Positions 34,172-42,173 of a DNA stretch of 64,000 nt are shown here, piece after piece. Source of the stretch: Caryophanales bacterium UBA6985 (GTDB lineage: Bacteria > Bacillota_I > Bacilli_A > RF39 > UBA660); NCBI GenBank assembly GCA_002450035.1, contig DJYF01000043.1, forward strand, positions 11,522 through 75,521. Direction: 5' to 3'. The position numbers and the translations under genes are program-made. Position 1 is the stretch's first letter. Every line of letters begins with the position of its first letter. A model generated the notes under the pieces. The model did no database searches. It was given only the letters and a program-made list of their open reading frames with translations, and had not been told where the DNA came from.

Positions 34172-35059
34172 ATGGAAGATTATTACTACGAGGCTACTAG
34201 CAAAAAAGAAGTTATATTTAAATTATTCTTAGGATTAGTAATAGTTGCATGTTTCGTTTTATTAATTATTTTTATGATTAATAAAGATAATGTTTCTATT
34301 AAGAAAAATATAGAATTAGAAGCAGGAGAAGTACTTCCTAAAGATGTTAGTTTTTATGTTAGTTCCAAAATAACTAATGAAAGTGATTATACTGTTACTG
34401 TTAAAGACCTTACTTTAGGAGAAAAAGCAACTACTGCAGGAAAGTATAACTACAAGGTAGAATACAAAGATAAAGTATTAAAAGGTACTATTACAGTAAA
34501 AGATACTACTCCTCCAAGAGTAGAAGTAAGTGATTTAACAATTGGTGTTGGTGAAGATTATAACCCAGATGAGTTCCTTTCAAAATGTGAAGATTATTCA
34601 AAACCATGTACAGTAGTTATGAAAGATGAAAAAGATGAATCTCTTAATACAAAAGTTGGAGAATACAAGGTTGAACTAATAATAACTGATGCATATAACA
34701 ATAAGACTACTAAAACTGGTAAACTAATTGTTAAAGAAAATTACTCAAAAGAAGAAGCAGCTAAGAAAGATACTACATTTGTAGCAACTAATCCTGAAGT
34801 AGAAGATATTACTACAAAAGATGCATTTAAAATGTATGACCATGCATTTATAGATGATCCTCATGAAAGCAAAGAATATGAAGATATCTATGAAGTACTA
34901 GAAACTGACCTTAGAGAATATTTACCAGAAGAATACTCAGGACTAAATATAGTAAATCAAGAAATTATATATATGTATAATAGACACGGATTTATTGTAG
35001 GATTTGCTGTAAGAGTACAATTATCAAGTGGAGAAACAATATATCTTCATAAAAATTAA
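34172..35059 (+). CDS. Membrane-anchored protein with Ig-like domain
   Basis: The 295-residue protein has a short cytoplasmic N-terminus and one membrane helix (about 16-38, LFLGLVIVACFVLLIIFMI). The rest is extracellular. Residues about 110-190 (DTTPPRVEVSDLTIGVGEDY to KTTKTGKLIV) look like a DUF5011/Ig-like surface domain with a likely disulfide (CEDYSKPC). The C-terminal 100 residues are unrecognised and contain DLREYLPEEYSG. It is probably displayed on the cell surface. The function is unknown. Confidence 0.7.
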   Translation: MEDYYYEATSKKEVIFKLFLGLVIVACFVLLIIFMINKDNVSIKKNIELEAGEVLPKDVSFYVSSKITNESDYTVTVKDLTLGEKATTAGKYNYKVEYKDKVLKGTITVKDTTPPRVEVSDLTIGVGEDYNPDEFLSKCEDYSKPCTVVMKDEKDESLNTKVGEYKVELIITDAYNNKTTKTGKLIVKENYSKEEAAKKDTTFVATNPEVEDITTKDAFKMYDHAFIDDPHESKEYEDIYEVLETDLREYLPEEYSGLNIVNQEIIYMYNRHGFIVGFAVRVQLSSGETIYLHKN

Positions 35060-35077
35060 AAAAAGTTAAATTTTTAC

Positions 35078-35105
35078 TTGCATTTTATTCTCAAAAGAGT
35101 ATAAT
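35078..35105 (+). promoter_or_regulatory. Promoter of a structured RNA
   Basis: TTGCAT, 16 bp, TATAAT. The -35 and flank (TTGCATTTT) match the tRNA-Arg promoter at 14120. Confidence 0.75.
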
Positions 35106-35111
35106 GATTAT

Positions 35112-35276
35112 TTGTGGGCGTCATTTACCCGGAAGAACATAGATAATAACTTAAACACTTAATTATTTCTTTATACACAACTTAAATTATCTATATATAA
35201 CATCCTAGACCTAACAACTTAAGATTCTTCCAAACAAATGGTTATATAAATTCTAGAGTTTAGCTCTAGTTTTTTT
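35112..35276 (+). ncRNA. Candidate structured non-coding RNA, family unknown
   Basis: A transcript of about 165 nt is defined by a strong promoter and an intrinsic terminator, with no open frame. Its 5' part is much more GC-rich than the surroundings. Possible helices are TTTGT/ACAAA (35111-35115 with 35234-35238), GGG/CCC (35116-35118 with 35128-35130), GGAAGAA/TTCTTCC (35131-35137 with 35225-35231) and TAGATAAT/ATTATCTA (35140-35147 with 35186-35193). ACTTAA recurs four times in the loops. It lacks T-box, SRP, tmRNA and RNase P signatures. A 6S-like or novel RNA is possible. Confidence 0.6.
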
Positions 35277-35277
35277 G
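35253..35277 (+). terminator. Terminator of the structured RNA
   Basis: CTAGAG and CTCTAG (35253-35258, 35264-35269), with a further T-G pair, followed by T7. Confidence 0.85.
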
Positions 35278-35308
35278 TGCTCAAAAATATAAACTTTTTC
35301 TATTAAAA

Positions 35309-35337
35309 CGAACAAATATTTGATAGAATGTTATATA
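35309..35337 (+). promoter_or_regulatory. polC promoter with a LexA-like box
   Basis: The extended -10 TGTTATATA (35329-35337) is preceded at 35309-35322 by CGAACAAATATTTG, one base away from the Bacillus-type LexA consensus CGAACRNRYGTTYG. The geometry resembles the ruvA promoter. Confidence 0.4.
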
Positions 35338-35355
35338 GGAAATGGAAGATGAAAA

Positions 35356-38300
35356 ATGGATGAGAAGTTAATCAGATTTTTTAAAAAAATTGGATTTAAT
35401 GATATTGTTTCTTTTGAAAATGCGAGCCTTGAATCTTGTACTGTTCATAAGAAAACATCTACTTGGACAATTAAGATTAAAGCACCAGAACTAATTCCTT
35501 TATCATCTATTTTAAGTCTTAAAAAACTTTGTAAAGAAGGAGTAGACTCAGTTAAATCTATAGATATTATATTAGATTATAGTTCCTTAAATGAAGAACT
35601 AGTTTTAGAGTATTTTAAATACTTCTTTAATCTTGTAACTAGAGACTTAGTAAGTCTCTCAGGTATTAATAAAGATACTATTAGCATTGATGGGAACTAT
35701 ATTTCAATAGATGTTACTTCTAAGATGGAAGAAACTAATATCAAAAAGGTAGAAAAAAGACTATTAACTCTTTTAAGTGAATGTGGTGTAACTGGTTTTA
35801 AGATTAAATGTAATTTAAATGAAGAAGCAGAAAAAGAAGTTCAAAAGACTATTAAGAAAACTATTGATAATGTTGTTTTACCTAAAGTAATGGTGTCTCC
35901 TCAAACAACTACTAAATCATGGACTCCAAAGAAAAAAATTGAGTATCAAAGAGAAGGAGTAGTTCCAATTAAGACTCTTACTAAAGAAGAAAATGCTGTT
36001 AACTTAGAAGCTTATGTAATAGATCTTGAAGGAATGGTTAGAACTAAGAAAACAGGCGGAGAGTTTTATTTAATAAATATTAAACTATCTGATAACTCAT
36101 CTTCTATATTAGGAAAATACTTTGCAAGTGATTCAGATGAGTTTGAGAAAGTATGTAAAGAACTTAAAAAAGGTAATTGGTATCACTTCACAGGTCAAGT
36201 AAGAGATGATGCTTATGCTCATGATCTTGTTTTTAATATGCGTACATATGAAGCAATTGATAATCCAATTGTTAAGAGAATTGATGAAGCCGATGAAAAA
36301 AGAGTTGAACTTCATGCACATACAATGATGTCTCAAATGGACGGAGTTATCAATGAAGAAGATTTAGTTGATCAAGCAATTAAATGGGGACATAGAGGTG
36401 TTGCTATTACTGACCATGATTGTTGCCAAGCATTCCCTCATGTATTTGATAAAGTAACTAAATATAATAAAAGTAAGAAAAAAGAATTTGATGAAAAAAT
36501 AAAAGCTAATGAAGAAACTATCAAAGAGTTAAGTGACTCAGGTAATATTGAAGGAGTAAAAGCTCTTGAAGAAATGAATAATGAGTTACGTGAAGAAAAG
36601 AAGAACTATGTTCCTTTTAAAGCTGCTTATGGTGTAGAACTTGATATGTTTGATTCTTTCCTTAATGTTTGTTTCAATGCTGATGATAGAGATATAAATA
36701 AAACTGAATTTGTTGTATTCGATACTGAAACAACAGGATTTAATCCTGGTATTGGAGACTCTATGATTGAAATAGGTGGAGTACGTATTAAAGATGGAGA
36801 AGTAGTTGATAGATTTGATGAACTTATTAATCCAGGTCATCATATTGATGAAGCAATAACAAAAGTAACGGATATATCCGATGATGATGTAAAAGATGCT
36901 GATAACGAAGAAAATGTTACTAAACGTTTTAAAGAGTGGATAGGAGACTTACCACTTGTTGCTCACAATGCTAAATTCGATAAAAATATGCTTGATATGG
37001 CATATCATAAATATAATTTAGGAGAACTTAAAAACCCTATTATTGATACACTTAATTTATCTAGAGTAATTAATTTAGATTTAAAACGTCATAGTCTTGC
37101 TGCTTTAGGTAAAAACTATGGTATTGATACAGGAGAAGCTGACACTGGAGATGAAGAAGAAAGTGATTCTTCTGTAACTTTAGTAGATATTCCTGAAGAA
37201 GTTGGTGCCTTACTTGAGGATATTAAACTAGATGGAGTATCTATTCTAGAAGTTACATCTATAGAAAATGATGTAAAAGATATAGCAACTGAAACTGTAG
37301 TAAAGGGATTCAAGAAAAAATATTCTATATCTAATGCATTCAGAGCATCTAAAACTGATTCAGTAGAGTTAGAAGTAATATTAAATAATATAGATTTTAG
37401 TGTTGTAAGCCCAACTGGTGTTATAAAGTTGCATCCAGCTTCTAATGATATTTCTATAGATATTACAAATGGATTACAAGAATATAACATTACATTTAAT
37501 ATCTATGTTGGACAACACCATGGTGCTGATGTCGACTCTGAAAATACTGCTTTAATATTTAATAGTATGTTAAAGCAAATAAAAGGAATTAATACTTTAA
37601 ATGAACTAAATGACTTAGGTTTATTAGAATCTATTTCAATAAAGAATAATCCTAAGTATTTAAAGAATATACAAGATCTTATTTCTTATAAGAATTATAT
37701 AAAAATTCAGATGGATAGTGACACTAACAAAGAAAATCCATTTGAAGAATATGGAGTAAATGGATACTCATGGAAGTTTGACTGGTGTCATAAAGATCAC
37801 CTTCAAATGTATGAAAATATACCTGCTGAAAGTTTTACAGAAAACATAGCAAATGAATATGATGGTACAAAGCATATTACACTTATAGCTAAGAATCATG
37901 ATGGCTTAAAGAGTCTATTTAAGATTATTTCCTTTGCTAATACAAACTTCTTAAGTAAGAATGCAAGAATACCTAGAAGATTAGTTAATGAGTTAAGAGA
38001 AAACATTCTTGTTGGAAGTGCATGCTTAAATGGTGAAATATTTAATATTGCACTTACTCGTAGTGATGAAGAGTTAAAGAAAGCAATGGAGTTCTATGAC
38101 TATATAGAAGTTCAACCTTTAGATAATTATCGCTTTCTAATTGCAAGCCACGATATAGATTCAGAAGCACATTTAAAGAAAGTAATTAAGAAGATTATTA
38201 AGTGTGCTAAAGAAGTAGGTAAGATGATTGTTGCAACAGGAGATGTTCATAATCTAAATCCTGAAGATGTTTTATCAAGAGAGATTATAGTTAATCAAAA

Positions 38301-41109
38301 TGTACCTGGAAAAGGTAGACATCCTCTTGCAAGATGTCTAAAACCAAAAGCTAAAAATAATACTAATAAAAAGAATATTGCTGATGCAATAGAAAAAGCT
38401 AAGAAGAATGGTGTAGAACTAAATCCAACAGATATAAAAGTACTTAAATATATCTACACAATGACTGCGTTTAAAGACATTCCTATTACTGCTTCAACTA
38501 TTCTTGATATATATGCAACACCTAAAGGTGATAAAGCAAGTGACGAAGTAGAAGTATTAAAGACTGATGATGATAAGAAGTATAGAATAGAAAGTTCTCT
38601 ACGACGCTTACAAATTGCTGGTGTTCTTACAATTAACTTTGCAGATGGCACTTATAAATTACTTTCTAAATACTCATCAACTGGTTCTACCGTTCATGGT
38701 GATATACCTAATCAATACTTTAGAACTACGAGCGAAATGTTAGAAGAGTTTGCATTCTTAGAAGATAAAAAGTTAGTTAAAGAAATAGTTATTGATAACC
38801 CTAATAAGATTATTGATATGATGGACGAAATAGAGGTAATTGTTTATCCTGAAAAACCTTACTCTCCAATTATTGAGCATTCTCAAGAAATATGTCGTGA
38901 TTTAGTATTTGACAAAGCACATTCTATGTATGGAGATCCACTTCCAAGAAACATAGAAGAGCGTATTGCTCAAGAGTTCTATGGAGATAAGATAACTGAT
39001 TTAGTTAAAGCTCATATGGATAGTGAATATCCAGATATGAGTGAAGAAGAAAAACAAGAGAAGTTCTCTAGTTACTTACATGATGTAATCATGTCAGGAT
39101 ATGATGGAGTAGTAAAATTAAAAACAGAAGAGGTTAAGTCTCAAGAACCAGACTTAAGTGAAAAAGATGCTATAGAAAAAGCTAAGTTATTATTAACTGG
39201 TATCATAGGTGGAGGTTTTGACGTTATCTACCTTATAGCTCAAAAACTGGTTAAACACTCAAATGACGATGGATATTTAGTTGGTTCCCGTGGTTCTGTA
39301 GGTTCATCATTTGTTGCATCAATGATGGGTATTACAGAGTGTAATGGTCTTCCAGCTCATTACTATTGCCCTAAGTGTTGCCATAATGAATTTACTGATA
39401 AAGATGGTAATCCATTATCAGAAGCATATCCATCTGGATATGACTTACCTAATAAAAAGTGTCCTGAATGTGGAGAAATGATGGTTCATCAAGGAAATGA
39501 CATGCCATTTGCAACCTTCCTAGGTTTTGCAGGTGAGAAAGTTCCTGATATAGACCTTAACTTCTCGGGAGATAACCAAGCAAGTGCCCATGCTTATACA
39601 AAAGTACTATTTGGTACTGATAATGTATATCGTGCGGGTACAATAGGTACAGTTGCAGATAAGACAGCATTTGGTTATGTTCAAGGTTTCTATGAAGATC
39701 AAATGTTTAACGATCTTCAAAATGAAGCAAAAACATATGGTATAAAAATAGCTTCTAAAGATGACTTAAAGAAGAAAAAATTAATTAAATGTAATATAAG
39801 AGATGTTGAAATTGAACGTCAAGCAATTGGTTGTACAGGTGTTAAAAGAACAACTGGTCAACACCCAGGTGGAATCGTTGTAGTTCCAGGTTACAAAGAT
39901 GTCTGGGATTTCACACCATTCCAATATCCTGCTGATGATCCAACTGCTGAATGGAGAACAACACACTTCGATTATCATAAGATTGAAGCAGATCTTTTAA
40001 AACTTGATATACTTGGTCACGATGACCCAACAGTTCTAAGAATGTTACAAGATTTATCAGGCATGGATGTTACAACAATTGATTTAGGTGATAAAGATAC
40101 TATGTCTATTTTCACAGGTCCTGAGATTCTCGGCGTTAAACCTGATCAATTAAGAGGATTAACAAAAGATGGACGTAAATACTGTCCAACAGGAACTCTT
40201 GGTATCCCTGAATTTGGTACATCATTCTTACTTGGAATGCTTGAAGAAACAAAACCAACAACATTTGCAGAACTTATAAAAATATCAGGTTTATCGCATG
40301 GTACAGATGTATGGTTAGGTAATGCTCATGACCTATGTACACCTGATGAAAATGGTGACATAAAAGTACCATTTAAAAATGTAATTGGTTGTCGTGATGA
40401 CATCATGGTTAATCTTATACAATGGGGTCTTCCTGCTGGTAAAGCCTTCAAAATCATGGAGTTTGTTCGTAAAGGTAGAGCAAGTAAAGACCCAGCTACT
40501 TGGAAAGAACATGCAGCCTACATGAAAGAACATAATATTCCTGATTGGTATATTGAATCATGTAGTAAGATTAAATACATGTTCCCAAAAGCACACGCAA
40601 CAGCATATGTAACAAGTGCATTTAGAATTGCATGGTTTAAAGTACATCATCCAATTTGGTATTATTCAGCATACCTTTCAATTCGTAAAGATAAATTTGA
40701 TATTGCATCCATGGTAGGTGGAGAACAAGCAATAAGAGATAGAATTGATGAGATGGATATGGATCCAAACTTAAGTGATGTAGATAAAGAAAAACGTGAT
40801 ACTTTATACATTTGTCTAGAAATGTGTGCACGTGGATTTAGATTTGAAAATATCGATATTGAGAGAAGTGATGCACGTAAGTTCCTTATAACTGAAGATG
40901 GAAAAGGTTTAATTATTCCTTTCAGTGCTCTTGATGGTCTAGGTGAAAACGTTGCTTTAAAGATTATTGAAGAACGTAAGAAAGCGCCATTTATATCACA
41001 AGAAGATTTACATGATCGTGGTAAATGTCCAACAAGTGCTATGGAAAAATTAAAAGAACTTGGATGTTTCAAGAACTTAAGTGAATCAAATCAATTATCA
41101 TTATTTTAA
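35356..41109 (+). CDS. polC: DNA polymerase III alpha subunit, Gram-positive type PolC, with large insertions
   Basis: Replicative polymerase with built-in 3'-5' exonuclease. At 1917 residues it is about 480 longer than usual. The N-terminal OB region comes first. The PHP domain (VELHAHTMMSQMDG from 317) is split by the DEDDh exonuclease: DTETTG at 456, VAHNAKFD, and HHGADVD at 721-727. The palm follows (YLVGSRGSVGSS; KVPDIDLNFSG with D1398 and D1400), then a zinc site, the fingers and a C-terminal clamp-binding QLSLF. Extra segments lie at about 369-418 (coiled coil), 592-719 (inside the exonuclease), 990-1115 (winged-helix-like) and 1212-1272 (helical). All catalytic motifs are kept, so it should be active. 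Confidence 0.97.
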   Translation: MDEKLIRFFKKIGFNDIVSFENASLESCTVHKKTSTWTIKIKAPELIPLSSILSLKKLCKEGVDSVKSIDIILDYSSLNEELVLEYFKYFFNLVTRDLVSLSGINKDTISIDGNYISIDVTSKMEETNIKKVEKRLLTLLSECGVTGFKIKCNLNEEAEKEVQKTIKKTIDNVVLPKVMVSPQTTTKSWTPKKKIEYQREGVVPIKTLTKEENAVNLEAYVIDLEGMVRTKKTGGEFYLINIKLSDNSSSILGKYFASDSDEFEKVCKELKKGNWYHFTGQVRDDAYAHDLVFNMRTYEAIDNPIVKRIDEADEKRVELHAHTMMSQMDGVINEEDLVDQAIKWGHRGVAITDHDCCQAFPHVFDKVTKYNKSKKKEFDEKIKANEETIKELSDSGNIEGVKALEEMNNELREEKKNYVPFKAAYGVELDMFDSFLNVCFNADDRDINKTEFVVFDTETTGFNPGIGDSMIEIGGVRIKDGEVVDRFDELINPGHHIDEAITKVTDISDDDVKDADNEENVTKRFKEWIGDLPLVAHNAKFDKNMLDMAYHKYNLGELKNPIIDTLNLSRVINLDLKRHSLAALGKNYGIDTGEADTGDEEESDSSVTLVDIPEEVGALLEDIKLDGVSILEVTSIENDVKDIATETVVKGFKKKYSISNAFRASKTDSVELEVILNNIDFSVVSPTGVIKLHPASNDISIDITNGLQEYNITFNIYVGQHHGADVDSENTALIFNSMLKQIKGINTLNELNDLGLLESISIKNNPKYLKNIQDLISYKNYIKIQMDSDTNKENPFEEYGVNGYSWKFDWCHKDHLQMYENIPAESFTENIANEYDGTKHITLIAKNHDGLKSLFKIISFANTNFLSKNARIPRRLVNELRENILVGSACLNGEIFNIALTRSDEELKKAMEFYDYIEVQPLDNYRFLIASHDIDSEAHLKKVIKKIIKCAKEVGKMIVATGDVHNLNPEDVLSREIIVNQNVPGKGRHPLARCLKPKAKNNTNKKNIADAIEKAKKNGVELNPTDIKVLKYIYTMTAFKDIPITASTILDIYATPKGDKASDEVEVLKTDDDKKYRIESSLRRLQIAGVLTINFADGTYKLLSKYSSTGSTVHGDIPNQYFRTTSEMLEEFAFLEDKKLVKEIVIDNPNKIIDMMDEIEVIVYPEKPYSPIIEHSQEICRDLVFDKAHSMYGDPLPRNIEERIAQEFYGDKITDLVKAHMDSEYPDMSEEEKQEKFSSYLHDVIMSGYDGVVKLKTEEVKSQEPDLSEKDAIEKAKLLLTGIIGGGFDVIYLIAQKLVKHSNDDGYLVGSRGSVGSSFVASMMGITECNGLPAHYYCPKCCHNEFTDKDGNPLSEAYPSGYDLPNKKCPECGEMMVHQGNDMPFATFLGFAGEKVPDIDLNFSGDNQASAHAYTKVLFGTDNVYRAGTIGTVADKTAFGYVQGFYEDQMFNDLQNEAKTYGIKIASKDDLKKKKLIKCNIRDVEIERQAIGCTGVKRTTGQHPGGIVVVPGYKDVWDFTPFQYPADDPTAEWRTTHFDYHKIEADLLKLDILGHDDPTVLRMLQDLSGMDVTTIDLGDKDTMSIFTGPEILGVKPDQLRGLTKDGRKYCPTGTLGIPEFGTSFLLGMLEETKPTTFAELIKISGLSHGTDVWLGNAHDLCTPDENGDIKVPFKNVIGCRDDIMVNLIQWGLPAGKAFKIMEFVRKGRASKDPATWKEHAAYMKEHNIPDWYIESCSKIKYMFPKAHATAYVTSAFRIAWFKVHHPIWYYSAYLSIRKDKFDIASMVGGEQAIRDRIDEMDMDPNLSDVDKEKRDTLYICLEMCARGFRFENIDIERSDARKFLITEDGKGLIIPFSALDGLGENVALKIIEERKKAPFISQEDLHDRGKCPTSAMEKLKELGCFKNLSESNQLSLF

Positions 41110-41136
41110 AGACAATAATTATTTATTGTCTTTTCT
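41108..41136 (+). terminator. Terminator after polC
   Basis: A perfect 10-bp stem (41108-41117 with 41124-41133) starting in the stop codon, then TTTTC. Confidence 0.8.
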
Positions 41137-41140
41137 TATG

Positions 41141-41165
41141 TGCTATAATAGATACTACAGGTGAT
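41141..41165 (+). promoter_or_regulatory. Compact extended -10 and ribosome-binding site
   Basis: TGCTATAAT (41141-41149), 9 nt, AGGTGAT (41159-41165), then ATG at 41169. Confidence 0.75.
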
Positions 41166-41168
41166 AGT

Positions 41169-41522
41169 ATGAAATATTCAACTAAGGACTTATATCTTGC
41201 ACGTCTTGGAAAAGTAACAAGTATTAAATTTTTATCATATGACCATTATAGAACTTATTATGATAAACTTAATAGATTTATATTTGCTAGAAAAGATGGG
41301 CTTTATTATTATGACATTTTTACAGGTACAGAGTATCGAGATTTATCTCATCTAAACGATGAAGGAGATATAATTATTGTTGAGAAAACTCCTATTTCTA
41401 TTAATCAAAAAAAGGTATCTAAAGAAACACTTGAAAAGATAGTAGCAGAGTGTAATCCAAATGTTTTAATTATAAAAGAAAGTCCATTACAAAGTATTAA
41501 ACAACGTTTATTAAGAAAATAG
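41169..41522 (+). CDS. Unknown small protein with YYDIxTG motif
   Basis: I do not recognise this 117-residue protein. It is beta-rich at the start and basic at the end (LQSIKQRLLRK), with no signal peptide or membrane span. The segment DGLYYYDIFTGTEYRDL resembles DGKYYDIKTGLPYEF in the protein at 55497, which has a similar length and a basic tail, so the two may be paralogues. Its stop codon lies in the left arm of the terminator that follows. Confidence 0.6.
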   Translation: MKYSTKDLYLARLGKVTSIKFLSYDHYRTYYDKLNRFIFARKDGLYYYDIFTGTEYRDLSHLNDEGDIIIVEKTPISINQKKVSKETLEKIVAECNPNVLIIKESPLQSIKQRLLRK

Positions 41523-41542
41523 TAGGAATACTATTTTTTTAT
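41518..41542 (+). terminator. Terminator built on the stop codon
   Basis: AATAGTA and TACTATT (41518-41524, 41529-41535) followed by T7. Confidence 0.82.
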
Positions 41543-41568
41543 TTATCTAAACAATACATTTATATATA

Positions 41569-41594
41569 CGAAAGTATGTTTGGTATGCTATAAT
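41569..41594 (+). promoter_or_regulatory. ruvA promoter with LexA-type SOS box
   Basis: CGAAAGTATGTTTG (41569-41582) differs at one base from CGAACRNRYGTTYG. It lies just upstream of the extended -10 TGCTATAAT (41586-41594). ruvAB is LexA-controlled in Bacillus. Confidence 0.65.
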
Positions 41595-41613
41595 TAACTA
41601 GGAGATGATAAAT

Positions 41614-42165
41614 ATGTTTAACTACATAATTGGAACAATAACTGAAGTTACTGCAAGTGGAATAGTAGTTGATAATAATGGAATTGGATATGACATTTTT
41701 GTACCTAATCCATATGCTTTTGAAGAAGGAAAAGAATCTAAAGTATATTTATATCATCAAATAACTGAAAATGGACAAGCCTTATTTGGTTTTAAAAATA
41801 AAGATGAAAAAGAATTATTCTTAAGACTTATTAATGTAAAAGGACTAGGCCCAAGAATAGCTCTACCAATGTTTGCAACTGGTTCTGTAGATGGAATAAT
41901 TGATGCTATTGATAGAGAAAATGTTTTATATTTAACTAAATTTCCTAAGGTAGGAGATAAGTTAGCAAGACAAATAATACTTGATTTAAAAGGAAAACTT
42001 GCTCCAACTAGTTCAGGTGATATTGTAGATTCTGGTGAACTTGTTGAAGTATTATTAAATCTTGGTTATAAGAAACCTGAGATTAAGAAAGTATTACCTA
42101 ATATAGATTATTCAAAGAGTCTTGAAGAACAAATTAAAGACGCTTTAAAACAAATGCTTAAATAG
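41614..42165 (+). CDS. ruvA: Holliday junction helicase subunit RuvA
   Basis: RuvA tetramers clamp the Holliday junction and load RuvB. The 183-residue protein has the N-terminal OB fold ([27 protein letters not shown], given here from its first residues), the helix-hairpin-helix domain ([34 protein letters not shown]) and the C-terminal RuvB-binding domain. The ATG at 41614 follows AGGAGATGAT; the ATG 9 bp upstream overlaps this site. ruvB follows after 8 bp. Confidence 0.96.
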   Translation: MFNYIIGTITEVTASGIVVDNNGIGYDIFVPNPYAFEEGKESKVYLYHQITENGQALFGFKNKDEKELFLRLINVKGLGPRIALPMFATGSVDGIIDAIDRENVLYLTKFPKVGDKLARQIILDLKGKLAPTSSGDIVDSGELVEVLLNLGYKKPEIKKVLPNIDYSKSLEEQIKDALKQMLK

Positions 42166-42173
42166 GAGATAAT

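Noticed and set aside
35140..35225. Four ACTTAA copies in the structured RNA read as a CRISPR-like or iteron repeat
   Set aside because: Spacing is irregular and the hexamer is expected often in AT-rich sequence; it was kept only as a remark on the RNA.
35060..35355. T-box or riboswitch controlling polC
   Set aside because: No T-box core is present, and the intrinsic terminator at 35253 is followed by a separate promoter for polC, so the element looks like an independent RNA.
35356..41109. Intein or self-splicing element as the cause of the long PolC
   Set aside because: None of the inserts starts with Cys or Ser at a splice junction and ends in His-Asn, there is no LAGLIDADG motif, and the extra residues are spread over four sites.
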